Of a DNA stretch of 64,000 nucleotides, positions 42,845-52,403 are shown in pieces; positions within the stretch are counted from its first letter, which is position 1, and each line of letters begins with the position of its first letter. Source of the DNA: Runella zeae DSM 19591. GTDB taxonomy: Bacteria > Bacteroidota > Bacteroidia > Cytophagales > Spirosomataceae. The notes under the pieces were generated by a model. It was not told where the DNA came from, did not search any database, and saw only the letters and a list, made by a program, of their open reading frames with translations. A program made the translations under genes and the position numbers. The DNA lies in NCBI RefSeq assembly GCF_000423565.1, contig NZ_KE384042.1:122482-186481 (forward strand), written 5' to 3'.

Positions 42845-43582
42845 ATGAAAGTTTCTTTTCTTCACAAATTCCTTTGGGGTTCTTTGCTTATGGGAATCCT
42901 TGCCATTTTGGGGGCTTGTCACCGAAACGCACCATTGACCTATCAACCTATTGCCGAGCCTTTTGTACTTGACTATGCACCTAATCGCTTTGAGGCCGAA
43001 ATCCAAAAGTACGAAAAAGAGGATGCCACCAATGGCATAAAAAAAGGCGGCGTTTTGTTTTATGGAAGTTCGAGTTGGCGGCTTTGGAAAGACATTCAGA
43101 CCGACCTGGCACCTCTTCCTATTTTAAATCGGGGTTTTGGGGGCTCCACTATTCCTGAGCTTATTCATTATGTAGACCGAATGGTGTATCCCTATGAGCC
43201 CAAGCTCATTGTGGTATATGGTGGAGAAAACGACTTAACTGGGAAAAAATATAAATCTCCCGAACAAATGTTTGATTCTTATCGAGAGTTTGTATCACTG
43301 GTACAAAAGCGCTTGCCTCAGACTCATATTTGTTTTGTCTCCATGAAACTCTCTCCTTCGCGGCGTCAACATTGGCCTACCGTCAAAGCCGGAAATGCCA
43401 TGGTAAAATCAATGAGTACAGGTAAGCGATTATCTTATGTAGATATTAATCCTGTGCTTTTCAATGCCAACGGAACGGTAAAAAGCGAACTTTATACCAA
43501 AGATAGCTTACATATCAATCCCCAAGGGTATCGAGAATACGCCAAAGTACTTGTGCCAGTCTTAAAGAAAAAATACAAGTAA
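42845..43582 (+). CDS. SGNH/GDSL-family lipoprotein hydrolase
   Basis: The 245-residue protein has a lipoprotein signal (MGILAILGAC, lipobox LGAC). The SGNH blocks are GVLFYGSSSWRLW (Ser), NRGFGGSTI (Gly), VVYGGENDL (Asn) and KDSLHINPQGY (Asp and His). Such enzymes are esterases, lipases or carbohydrate deacetylases; the substrate is unknown. The stop lies three bases before the serine hydrolase start, so the two are cotranscribed. It is probably anchored in a membrane facing the periplasm or surface. Confidence 0.9.
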   Translation: MKVSFLHKFLWGSLLMGILAILGACHRNAPLTYQPIAEPFVLDYAPNRFEAEIQKYEKEDATNGIKKGGVLFYGSSSWRLWKDIQTDLAPLPILNRGFGGSTIPELIHYVDRMVYPYEPKLIVVYGGENDLTGKKYKSPEQMFDSYREFVSLVQKRLPQTHICFVSMKLSPSRRQHWPTVKAGNAMVKSMSTGKRLSYVDINPVLFNANGTVKSELYTKDSLHINPQGYREYAKVLVPVLKKKYK

Positions 43583-43585
43583 ACC

Positions 43586-45178
43586 ATGCAAACAACTCGT
43601 CGCCAATTTATCCAGCAGTTAGGAATGACCAGTGCAGCCTTCGCACTATCTAATGCTTTTTCTTTGGATGCATTTTCTAAAGTCAAGGCGAGCTTGCCTC
43701 GAAGTGCGCCAGAGCTACAAGGAATGGATTCTGCGGGTATCCTTGCTTTTTTGGAAGCTATTGCCCAAAGTAAACACGAATTCCATAGTCTTATGATAGT
43801 AAGGCACGGGCAAGTAGTTGCTGAAGGGTGGTGGGCACCCTATCGGGCAGATTTACGGCATACGATGTATTCGATGAGCAAAAGTTTCACTTCTACTGCG
43901 GTGGGTTTGGCGGTAGCAGAAGGAAAGCTCAAAACTTCGGACTTAGTGATTTCTTTTTTTCCTGAAGAGTTACCTAGTCAGGTAAGTGATCATTTAGCCG
44001 CACTCACTATCAAGGATTTGCTTACGATGTCGGTAGGTCATGCGGTGGATCCAACGGGTCAAGGGATTAGGAATGAAGAAAATTGGGTGAAAATGTTTTT
44101 GGCTTTGCCTATTGTTCACAAACCCGGTAGTACGTTTTTGTACAATAGTATGGCTACTTATATGTGCTCGGCGATTGTTCAAAAAGTAACAGGCCAGAAG
44201 CTGATTGATTATCTCAAGCCTCGTTTGTTTGAGCCATTAGGAATAGAAGGGGCTGATTGGGAAGAAGATTTTAAAGGCATCAATACGGGTGGCTGGGGCT
44301 TGAGAGTACGCACAGAAGATTTGGCGAAGTTTGGACAGCTTTATTTGCAGAAAGGCGTATGGAACGGCAAACAAATCATTCCGAAAGCATGGGTAGAAGA
44401 AGCTACGTCGTTTCATATTCAGCAGCCTTCGCCTGCCAAACCTACACGACCCAAGGAGGATAATGATTGGCTGCAAGGATATGGCTATCAGTTTTGGCGT
44501 TGTCGTCACAATGCTTACCGTGGCGATGGAGCGTATGGGCAATATACAATTGTGATGCCTGACCAAGATGCGGTGATTGCGATTACGAGCGAAACCCCCA
44601 ATATGCAAGGAATATTGGATTTGGTGTGGACTCATTTATTACCTGCGATGAAGTCTCAGCCTCTTCCAGCCAACAACGCTTCGGCTAAACTACTAAAACG
44701 CCACATGAGTACTTTGGCGCTTAGTGCTCCGAAGGGAAAAGTATTGCGAGCCAATGCTGCTAAAGTATCCGGTCAGTCATTTAGGATTGAACCTAATCCC
44801 CACAATATAGAGAGTGTATCCTTGAGCTATCGCGAAGGGGATACTTATCAGTGGGTGATGAATGATGCGCAAGGTACTCATAAGATCATCTGTGGGCTTG
44901 GAAAATGGGCTTTTGGAGAAACAGATATTCCGCGCCCTAACCTCGTGCCCTCTCAGAAAATAAGAGGGGAAAAAATCGCCAAAATAGCCGCTAGTGGGGT
45001 ATGGAATGATCCTCAAACCTTTGAAATCACGATAAGGTACTATGAGTCCCCGCATCGGGATTATGTGATATGTTATTTTGAGGATGATAAAATTCGAGTC
45101 AGTTTTGACACTAGTATTAATCGAATGTCGGGCACGAAAGACAAACGAGAGCCCATTGAGGGTAGAAGGGTAGTATAA
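43586..45178 (+). CDS. Tat-exported serine hydrolase (class C beta-lactamase family)
   Basis: The 530-residue protein has a twin-arginine signal (TTRRQFIQQLGMTSAAFALS) and a beta-lactamase/DD-peptidase fold with SxxK Ser96-Lys99 (SMSKSFTS) and the YNS-type motif in TFLYNSMATYM. The third motif is less clear (near YRGDGAYGQYTIV). A C-terminal beta domain (about residues 385-520) follows. The Tat signal means it is folded in the cytoplasm before export. It may be an esterase, peptidase or beta-lactamase homologue. It is translated just after the SGNH gene (3-bp gap). Confidence 0.92.
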   Translation: MQTTRRQFIQQLGMTSAAFALSNAFSLDAFSKVKASLPRSAPELQGMDSAGILAFLEAIAQSKHEFHSLMIVRHGQVVAEGWWAPYRADLRHTMYSMSKSFTSTAVGLAVAEGKLKTSDLVISFFPEELPSQVSDHLAALTIKDLLTMSVGHAVDPTGQGIRNEENWVKMFLALPIVHKPGSTFLYNSMATYMCSAIVQKVTGQKLIDYLKPRLFEPLGIEGADWEEDFKGINTGGWGLRVRTEDLAKFGQLYLQKGVWNGKQIIPKAWVEEATSFHIQQPSPAKPTRPKEDNDWLQGYGYQFWRCRHNAYRGDGAYGQYTIVMPDQDAVIAITSETPNMQGILDLVWTHLLPAMKSQPLPANNASAKLLKRHMSTLALSAPKGKVLRANAAKVSGQSFRIEPNPHNIESVSLSYREGDTYQWVMNDAQGTHKIICGLGKWAFGETDIPRPNLVPSQKIRGEKIAKIAASGVWNDPQTFEITIRYYESPHRDYVICYFEDDKIRVSFDTSINRMSGTKDKREPIEGRRVV

Positions 45179-45187
45179 CACATACAA

Positions 45188-45225
45188 CAAAAAAACGGCA
45201 ACTCCACCTGAGTTGCCGTTTTTTA
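45188..45225. terminator. Bidirectional terminator
   Basis: AACGGCAACTC/GAGTTGCCGTT with a 5-nt loop has an A run on the left and a T run on the right. It lies between the convergent serine hydrolase and SusD genes and can serve both. Confidence 0.92.
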
Positions 45226-45248
45226 ATATATACTTTCTAAAAATAGAA

Positions 45249-46730
45249 TTAGAGAGGATTTTGAACTATGGCTTTGTTGGCATCAATTTCTCTTCTTGGA
45301 ATCAAAAACTCCCACTGAACATCACCTGGAGGCACATCAAAAAGTACTGTGATAGAGGCGATATGATTGGCTCCATTGCGATTGAGAGGTTGGTTGAGTC
45401 TTTTTAAATCTAAGAATCTAAATCCTTCACCCCAAAGCTCTATGCGGCGGTTGAAATAGATTTCGTCTAGCAAAGCAGCCCCCGTACTAGTCGAGAGTTT
45501 GTAGGCTGCATTTCTTTTGCTAACAAGGTCAAACAAGGCTTTGGCAGCACCTGCATCATCACCTAGTTTAGCTTTAGCTTCCGCTTCAATCAAATACATC
45601 TCGGCGGCTCTCATGTATGGTACATCACCCATTGCACTTGTTGAAGGCGTACCCGGAAGTCGGAATTTTTGATTGAGATAAGGTACTCGTACACCCCCAG
45701 GAGGCACTATCGAATTGGCAGCAGTGGGAGCTTTTACCCACATTTTAGACCGTATGTCAGTGCTAGGGATTTTATCATAAAGTAGGCTATTGATTACTTT
45801 AGGATAGGTTCTGATTACGGTCGAGTTGTAGTTGCAAGAGATATAGGAGTGATATCCACCAAAAAACTCTGATTGATCTTCGAGGTGGTCAAAACCCCAC
45901 ATCCATTCTGGATTAGAGATATCAGCAAAACCGTCTTGGTATTGTGTCTCAGACATTAATGCAAATCCAGTACGTGCTTCAGCGGCATATTTGGCGGCAT
46001 CAGCCCAGTTTTGTTGGGTAAGTGCTACTCGGGCCAAAATCCCTTTTGTCACCTCTAAGTTGATATGTGATTTGAACGAACGTGCAGTTTTAAGTAAAGA
46101 AGCAGCTTGTTGTAAATCTTTATTGATTTGAGTATATACTTCTTCTACGGTATTTCTGGGAAGCCCCTCTGTAGTCGGTGAAAGTACCAGTGGTACTGCT
46201 AGTTGACTATTAGGTTTGGCTGATGCGTCGTATCTTTTGCCATAGAGCTGTACTAGATTGAAGTAAGCCCACCCGCGTAAAGCGTAGGCTTCCCCTTTGA
46301 GTTGGTCTCGTTCAGATTGAAGACCTACAGCATTGTCAATGTTGGCAATAGCGATGTTGGCATTCCCAATTACTCGATAGTAAAGCTCATAAGGGAAGCG
46401 GGCCATCGTATTGGTTTCGGAGCGGTGGGCTGTCCAGCGAGTTTCGCCTACGTGCCAGCTAGCAGCGGTAGTACCTATAATAACGTCTTCTCCCATGTGG
46501 TCAAGAATAATCATCATAGCAGGATGACCTGAATGCCCTTGAGAGCTTAAGTACCTTACAATCAAGGCTCTATAAATGCCATTGATAGCAGCAGCGGCAT
46601 TTTTGGTAGTGGCATAAGCAGACGCCGCATCTACACTCGCCGTAGGAGCAGTGTCAAGAAAAGTCTTTTCGCAAGACGTAGCTATTGTACATATAATAGC
46701 TAGTAATATGATGATGAATTTATTTTTCAT
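45249..46730 (-). CDS. SusD/RagB-family outer-membrane lipoprotein
   Basis: The 493-residue protein starts with a lipoprotein signal (MKNKFIIILLAIICTIATSC). It shows SusD landmarks: DTAPTASVDAASAYATTKN, LRGWAYFNLVQLYGKRY (TPR-like helices) and the C-terminal MYLIEAEAKAKLGDD followed by LWGEGFRFLDLKRLNQPL. SusD proteins sit over the SusC channel and help capture polymers or peptides. It pairs with the SusC gene 13 bp upstream. The substrate is unknown because no glycosidase or peptidase gene is adjacent. Confidence 0.96.
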   Translation of the reverse strand: MKNKFIIILLAIICTIATSCEKTFLDTAPTASVDAASAYATTKNAAAAINGIYRALIVRYLSSQGHSGHPAMMIILDHMGEDVIIGTTAASWHVGETRWTAHRSETNTMARFPYELYYRVIGNANIAIANIDNAVGLQSERDQLKGEAYALRGWAYFNLVQLYGKRYDASAKPNSQLAVPLVLSPTTEGLPRNTVEEVYTQINKDLQQAASLLKTARSFKSHINLEVTKGILARVALTQQNWADAAKYAAEARTGFALMSETQYQDGFADISNPEWMWGFDHLEDQSEFFGGYHSYISCNYNSTVIRTYPKVINSLLYDKIPSTDIRSKMWVKAPTAANSIVPPGGVRVPYLNQKFRLPGTPSTSAMGDVPYMRAAEMYLIEAEAKAKLGDDAGAAKALFDLVSKRNAAYKLSTSTGAALLDEIYFNRRIELWGEGFRFLDLKRLNQPLNRNGANHIASITVLFDVPPGDVQWEFLIPRREIDANKAIVQNPL

Positions 46731-46743
46731 AGTTTCTTGAATG

Positions 46744-49700
46744 TTAGATTGAAAGTGAAATACCCATTACCAGCGACTTAGCAGAACTATAAACGTTTCC
46801 GGTAGTTCCTGCAAAATTTTGCTGAACATTCATACCACTTCTTTTTGATTTTATGAAGAAGTTTTCACCACTTACAAATACCTGGGCATTGCCTAAATAT
46901 AGCTTTTGAGCAATGAGCTTAGGGAGCGTATAAGAAAGAGTCACTGAGCGTATGTTGATATAGCTCCCGTCGATGAGCCAGCGGTCAGAAGCAGCATCGA
47001 AATCGGTTGTACGTCCAGCGTCCATTCTAGGGACATCCGTGATGTCACCAGGTTTTTGCCATCTTTTTAAGATATCAACATGTTTGGCGCTGTGATACCC
47101 AGCTCCCATCAAACTAGCATAGGCTCCATCGTAGATTTTACCCCCAATTTGGTACACTACCAAAGCCGACAAAGTGATGCCTTTGTAGCTAAATGAGTTC
47201 GTAAAACCTCCTGTTAGTTTAGGAATAGCTGACCCATTATAATGGAAGCGAGCATTGTTGATATTGGTTGTGACAGTGTCACCTTTTTCGGTGATAGTGG
47301 AGTTGGCAGGTACATAGCTAGCTGCTCTGTAGAGTGCTTCTCCCGTAGTAGGACTAACACCCATAAATTCTCTCAACCAATAATCGTAAATGGAGCTACC
47401 TTCTTTGAGTTTTTTAGTTCCGTCAATGAGTTCTTTATTCTCATCAGGCATTTTGGTGATTTTGTTTTTGTAAGAAGTTGCATTGAGATCTAAGCGCCAT
47501 GAGAAGTCTTTGGTCTTAACAGGTTCAAAACCCAACTCTATTTCGATGCCTTTGTTGTACATCGTACCGATGTTGCGAGTTACGGTAGTGATACCCGTTG
47601 ACAAAGGCAAAGGAACATCAAAAATCAAATTAGAAGATTGACGGTCGAAGTACTCAATAGTTCCCGTAACACGGTTTTTGAAGAGACCAAATTCAAGAGC
47701 TACATCAAAAGCATTGCTTGATTCCCACTCAAGAGCAGTATTTCCTAAACTAGATTGCAAAATACCCGCTTCGGTAGCATTGTTCCATCCTAGAGCATAG
47801 AGAGGTTGCCAAGCATAATTGCTGATATCGCCGTCGTTTCCGGTTTGTCCATAAGAGCCTCTGAGTTTTAAGGCACTGATTTGGGGAACTGATTTTAAGA
47901 AACTTTCTTGATCTATTCTCCAAGCTCCACTGATAGAATAGAAGGTCCCCCAACGTACATCTTTATAAAACTTACTAGAACCATCGCGGCGTGCCGAAAG
48001 CGACAAGAAGTATTTTTGATCGTAATCGTAGTTAATTCTTGAGAAATATCCCTCTACTCTCCGACGGTTGAGTTGTGAGGTAAGGTTGGTGGTCGTTGTA
48101 AAGTTTACAAGCTCATAGTTGCCATCCAAAATCTGCTGAGAACGAGAGCCTTCAAGGTTGTTGCTCATTTGGTTGTAGCTTTCGTGTCCTACGAGGGCTT
48201 CTATTCCGTGGCTACCAAATGTTTTGGTGTAATTCAGGAGTTGAGAAATGTTGTAGCTAGCTAGGTATTCAAATTCGTGGGTTGACCTACCAGCAGGGGC
48301 ACCGTCTCCGATTTCGGGGTTTCCGAAAGTGACGTTGTTGCGGTTGGTGATATCCGCACCTACATTGGCCGTGAACTTAAAGTTTTTCAAGAAACTAATC
48401 TCAGCAAAACCACGCCCTCCAAATACATTGCGGCGGAAGTAGTTTTGGTTAAGAAGTGTTTCTGAAATAATGTGGCGACCGCCATATTGAGGCCTGTTTG
48501 GCAATCCTAAAGCGCTTAAGTTACCATAGTCCCAGCGTCTATTTCCGTTTTCGAGCATTAAGAAAGAGCCTGGATTGGCAGGGTCATAAGCGTAAATGGG
48601 ATAAATAGGGGCAATTCCTCTCGAAAAGAAAAATGGGTTAACGAATGATGTACCTCCAGTAGCTGGAGCATCAGATTGGTTTGAATTTGAAATAGTAGCC
48701 GTAATGTTTGCTCCTGTTCTAAACCAAGGCTTCATTTGACTATTTACATTCAAACGAGCGGTATAGCGTTCAAAATCAGAACGGATAAGAAAGCCTCTGT
48801 CGTTTAAGTATGATAGCGACACAAAGTAGTCAGTATTGTTGTTTGACCCTGAGAAGTTGAGGTTTAACTCATCCCTATTACCTTGACGCATGATGGGTTT
48901 TTCCCAATTGAGGTCATCGGGGCTGTAAAGCATCTTAGCACTTGAATTGAATACCCCATCTGTGCTTACAAGCTGATTGAAAGGAACGTTATAAATGTTG
49001 TATCCCACAATCGCTCCTAATCCATTTGTTGCATTGGTACTGGCTGTTGCCATAGGAATAGGGTTGGTAGCACGGTAGGCAAAGTTGTTGCGGTTTGCTT
49101 CCCACATCAATACATAGTAGTCGGCAGGACCTACACGGTCATATTCTGGTAAAGCTCTCGTATTAAGACCTTTAGTGTATTTGATGTTGATACTATTAGC
49201 TCCTTTTTGTCCTTTTTTGGTCGTAATCATTACAACACCGTTGGCCGCACGTGCTCCATACAAAGCAGTAGATGCTGCATCTTTGAGTACCGTAATAGTC
49301 TCAATGTCGCTCGTACTGATGTTGGCAATGTCGGCGCTATAAGGGATACCATCTACTACATATAGGGGGGAATTGGAAGAAGAAATAGATCCAAAACCTC
49401 TAATACGAATATCAGGGGCAGAACCAGGCTGACCGCTTCCGGCGGTTGTTTGTACCCCCGAAGTAGCTCCAGCAAGTGCTTGTCCAAGGTTGGTGACGGG
49501 GCGAGGTGCAAGGCTGCTAGCGTCGATTTTGGCGGCCGAACCTGTAAACGAAGCCTTCTTGGCAGTACCAAAAGTAGTGATGACTACCTCTTCTAGATTT
49601 GCTGCATCAGGCACTAGACTTACATTGAGCGTAGTTTGATTGCCCACTACAAACTCTTGAGCCACAAAGCCTACATAACTAATTAGTAAGCGTGAATTTG

Positions 49701-49899
49701 CAGGAGCGCTAATCCGAAAGTTACCCTCAGCATCTGTGTTAGTTCCTTTCGTAGTGCCTTTAATGACGATGTTTACTCCTGGCAACGGAGCACCATCATC
49801 TGCAGTAACTTTTCCCGTAAGGGTTTTGTCTTGGGCATGTACAAACGTACTAGCCACTCCTCCCAAAAGGAGGAGAAAGAGCAGTAAAGCTTTTCTCAT
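46744..49899 (-). CDS. SusC/RagA-family TonB-linked outer-membrane transporter
   Basis: The 1051-residue protein has a signal peptide (MRKALLLFLLLLGGVASTFV), a carboxypeptidase-like domain (LTGKVTADDGAPLPGVNIVI, then TDAEGNFRISAPA), a TonB-box region (NLEEVVITTFGTAKK), a plug (IRIRGFGSISSSNSPLYVVD) and a 22-strand barrel. The SusC signature GVVMITTKKGQKG is present. It imports large nutrients with TonB energy. The gene opens the SusCD pair, with no enzyme or anti-sigma/ECF sigma gene alongside. Confidence 0.97.
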   Translation of the reverse strand: MRKALLLFLLLLGGVASTFVHAQDKTLTGKVTADDGAPLPGVNIVIKGTTKGTNTDAEGNFRISAPANSRLLISYVGFVAQEFVVGNQTTLNVSLVPDAANLEEVVITTFGTAKKASFTGSAAKIDASSLAPRPVTNLGQALAGATSGVQTTAGSGQPGSAPDIRIRGFGSISSSNSPLYVVDGIPYSADIANISTSDIETITVLKDAASTALYGARAANGVVMITTKKGQKGANSINIKYTKGLNTRALPEYDRVGPADYYVLMWEANRNNFAYRATNPIPMATASTNATNGLGAIVGYNIYNVPFNQLVSTDGVFNSSAKMLYSPDDLNWEKPIMRQGNRDELNLNFSGSNNNTDYFVSLSYLNDRGFLIRSDFERYTARLNVNSQMKPWFRTGANITATISNSNQSDAPATGGTSFVNPFFFSRGIAPIYPIYAYDPANPGSFLMLENGNRRWDYGNLSALGLPNRPQYGGRHIISETLLNQNYFRRNVFGGRGFAEISFLKNFKFTANVGADITNRNNVTFGNPEIGDGAPAGRSTHEFEYLASYNISQLLNYTKTFGSHGIEALVGHESYNQMSNNLEGSRSQQILDGNYELVNFTTTTNLTSQLNRRRVEGYFSRINYDYDQKYFLSLSARRDGSSKFYKDVRWGTFYSISGAWRIDQESFLKSVPQISALKLRGSYGQTGNDGDISNYAWQPLYALGWNNATEAGILQSSLGNTALEWESSNAFDVALEFGLFKNRVTGTIEYFDRQSSNLIFDVPLPLSTGITTVTRNIGTMYNKGIEIELGFEPVKTKDFSWRLDLNATSYKNKITKMPDENKELIDGTKKLKEGSSIYDYWLREFMGVSPTTGEALYRAASYVPANSTITEKGDTVTTNINNARFHYNGSAIPKLTGGFTNSFSYKGITLSALVVYQIGGKIYDGAYASLMGAGYHSAKHVDILKRWQKPGDITDVPRMDAGRTTDFDAASDRWLIDGSYINIRSVTLSYTLPKLIAQKLYLGNAQVFVSGENFFIKSKRSGMNVQQNFAGTTGNVYSSAKSLVMGISLSI

Positions 49900-50227
49900 A
49901 GTAATTTAGTTTTTGATAAAGTGTAATGAGTACTTCTAGGTGTGGAAAAACACCGTGCAATTTTAGTTAATAAAATTGTATATTAGGATATTTTTAGGTT
50001 TATTTTTTTGTGTTTAAGTATACGTATATGCCCTTTTAGGTGAAATTTTGTTTTGTGAAATTTGAATTATAGAATTTTATATTCTAATTATTTAATCTTT
50101 TGAATAACAATGGTTGAGAAAATTGACAAGTAAAAAATACCCCATTCTGCAAAATGAGGCATATTTTGAACCGTAAAATAAGTTTCAAAAATAAGGAGAG
50201 GTAAATTTTAGAGAAAATGAAAGAGAT
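49900..50227. other. SusCD upstream region with a facing terminator
   Basis: This 328-bp gap holds the SusC upstream region on the left, with a short GGTGT/ACACC hairpin at about 49939-49954 and no exact TAnnTTTG. A terminator for the flavin reductase gene lies at 50131-50162. The small palindrome TATACGTATA is near 50020. No gene is supported. Confidence 0.6.
50131..50162 (-). terminator. Terminator of the hmgA-fahA-flavin reductase operon
   Basis: On the minus strand, ATGCCTCATT pairs with AATGGGGTAT (10 bp, two wobble pairs) around a 6-nt loop, followed by six Ts. It lies about 65 bp after the flavin reductase stop. Confidence 0.75.
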
Positions 50228-51079
50228 TTATTTTATATCGGATAGTATTGCCAACCAAGCTTCATGTACTTTCCCTGCTGAGAGAAACTGCTTAGCAAGT
50301 TGTAATAAATCACTATTGTGATGAAGACTTCTAAACTCTTGGATTTCGCTTGTCAAAGGAAGTTGTTGGATATTTCCAAGACGGCCTAGGTCATTTCCTG
50401 TAAATAAAGGATTCGATTTGATAAAATCAGGAATCATATCTACGCCAATTCCTCTTTGGGTGCTAGGTTTTGGTACTTCAAAAATCGCTTCTCCCGAAGC
50501 TCTTGCATACCAATTCCCCCCCATTCGGGCTACCCAATCGGTTTTTTGTTGGTCAATTTTTCCATTTTCATCAAGTATATCTTCAGAAAAATGAGCCAGT
50601 ATGACTTCACATATAATGAGGTTGGCAGCTCCGCCTTCTTCTCCCAACGAAATGATTTGTTTTACTTTACACTCAAACACTGCTTTTGATTCACCTACGC
50701 GGGGCGGTTTTACTTTCTGGGAGGGCACTTCCGTAAAACCTGCTTTGATAAATTCGTTGGTGCCCTTGGAGTATTCGCAACTTGCAAGCGACATCTGCTC
50801 TACCATTGCATAATCCACCATGTTGATAACCACTTCGTCTACTTCTTGTACATTTTCAAGCGTATGTTTGTTAGTGGCATCTCTTACTCGTCGATTGGGC
50901 GAAAAAATCAGCGTTGGAGGTTTTGTACCAAACAAATTGAAAAAACTAAAGGGGCTGAGGTTGACATTGCCTTCTTTGTCAACAGTACTGGCAAAAGCGA
51001 TAGGTCGTGGAGCAATAGCCCCCTGTAGATAATGGTGAAGTACAGGAACTGAAACCGCCTGAGGGTCGATAGTAAGCAT
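50228..51079 (-). CDS. Flavin reductase family protein
   Basis: The 283-residue protein has the FMN-binding split-barrel pattern of the flavin reductase-like (DIM6/NTAB) family: APRPIAFASTVDKEGNVNLS, PFSFFNLFGTKPPTLIFSP and CEYSKGTNEFIKAGF. Such proteins bind FMN and supply reduced flavin or act as oxidoreductases. The gene follows fahA by 33 bp and is third in the homogentisate operon. Its role there is not known; a link to aromatic-acid catabolism is inferred from gene order. The C-terminal 60 residues are less conserved. Confidence 0.88.
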   Translation of the reverse strand: MLTIDPQAVSVPVLHHYLQGAIAPRPIAFASTVDKEGNVNLSPFSFFNLFGTKPPTLIFSPNRRVRDATNKHTLENVQEVDEVVINMVDYAMVEQMSLASCEYSKGTNEFIKAGFTEVPSQKVKPPRVGESKAVFECKVKQIISLGEEGGAANLIICEVILAHFSEDILDENGKIDQQKTDWVARMGGNWYARASGEAIFEVPKPSTQRGIGVDMIPDFIKSNPLFTGNDLGRLGNIQQLPLTSEIQEFRSLHHNSDLLQLAKQFLSAGKVHEAWLAILSDIK

Positions 51080-51112
51080 GAGTTGACAGATTTTCCTTGA
51101 TGAAGACTTAGA

Positions 51113-52351
51113 TTATTTGGGAGGCAAGATAGTGGTTTTTACTTCGCCAAATCCTACTTTGATGTCTCCTTTTTGCGCAAAACCGCGCATAATAATAGTG
51201 TCATAGTCTTCTACAAACTTACGTGTAGAGCCATCAGGCAACACAATGGGATTTTTGCCTCCCCAAGTCAGTTCCAACAACGACCCAAAACTGTCGGGCG
51301 TAGGCCCTGAGATAGTTCCTGAAGCTAGTACGTCGCCTGTATTGAGATTGCAGCCATTGATAGTATGATGGGCAATCTGCTGAGCTACTGTCCAATACAT
51401 ATTTCTGAAATTGGAACGACATAGCAGCGTTTCTGAAAGTGGGTTTTGACTGGATTGTAGGTAAACTTCTAGTACAATATCAAAATTTGAGAGATTATAG
51501 CCACTTAAATAAGGCAAAACTTCAGGAGATTGGGGAGAGGCCAGTACCCGAAAAGGAGAAAGAGCTTCTATCGTGACTACCCACGGAGATAGAGACGAAA
51601 AAAAGTTTTTAGACAAAAAAGGACCTAAAGGAACATACTCCCATTTCTGAATATCACGGGCCGACCAGTCATTAAACAACACAAATCCAAACACGTGATT
51701 TTCGGCGTTATCTACCGAAATATTGGTACCAATCTCATTGCCGTTGGCTATAATAGTAGCCATTTCAAGCTCAAAATCGAGGCGTTTGGTAGGGCCAAAG
51801 AGAGGAGGCTGAGTGTCGTCGGGACGTGTTTGGCCTTGAGGACGATGAAAATTTGTACCAGATACAAAAATCGAAGAAGCTCTACCATGATAAGCTACGG
51901 GCAAGTGCTTCCAGTTGGGTAGGAGGGCATTTTGCGGGTCGCGAAACATCGCCCCTACATTGAAAGCGTGCTGCTCGCTCGAATAAAAATCGGTATAATC
52001 TCCTATTTTGACCGGTAGATGCATAACCACCTCTCGCTGTGCTACTAAAAAATCTGCCGCATGTGTTTTAAAAGGGCTACAAGGGTCTTCAAAAATCTGC
52101 TGCAACACTTGCCTTACTGCCACGCGGATATTTTTTCCGGTAGCCATAAAAGCATTAAGAAAATCTTGTTGAAAGACAGTTTTATCAAACTCAAGTGCAT
52201 TAAAAGCCCCTAATTCAGCTAATTTAGACATATCTATGACCCATTCGCCAAGAGCTACTCCGACGCGTTTGGGAGTATTAGCGGTAGAAAAGATGCCAAA
52301 AGGTAAATTGTGAATTGAAAAATCTGTGTTTTTATCTATCGAAAGCCACAT
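51113..52351 (-). CDS. fahA: Fumarylacetoacetase
   Basis: The 412-residue enzyme hydrolyses 4-fumarylacetoacetate to fumarate and acetoacetate, the last step of tyrosine/homogentisate breakdown. The N-terminal domain has FGIFSTANTPKRVGVALG. The catalytic domain includes DFYSSEQHAFNVGAMFRDPQ, FGPTKRLDFELEMA with the metal-binding acids, DWSARDIQKWEYVPLGPFLS and GDVLASGTISGPTPDSFGS. Length is normal. It lies between hmgA (53 bp upstream) and the flavin reductase gene. No maleylacetoacetate isomerase gene is present here. Confidence 0.96.
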   Translation of the reverse strand: MWLSIDKNTDFSIHNLPFGIFSTANTPKRVGVALGEWVIDMSKLAELGAFNALEFDKTVFQQDFLNAFMATGKNIRVAVRQVLQQIFEDPCSPFKTHAADFLVAQREVVMHLPVKIGDYTDFYSSEQHAFNVGAMFRDPQNALLPNWKHLPVAYHGRASSIFVSGTNFHRPQGQTRPDDTQPPLFGPTKRLDFELEMATIIANGNEIGTNISVDNAENHVFGFVLFNDWSARDIQKWEYVPLGPFLSKNFFSSLSPWVVTIEALSPFRVLASPQSPEVLPYLSGYNLSNFDIVLEVYLQSSQNPLSETLLCRSNFRNMYWTVAQQIAHHTINGCNLNTGDVLASGTISGPTPDSFGSLLELTWGGKNPIVLPDGSTRKFVEDYDTIIMRGFAQKGDIKVGFGEVKTTILPPK

Positions 52352-52403
52352 TTGAATTCAGGATTGGTGATATAAAGAAAAAATAGAGCTGTTATGAAAA
52401 ATT

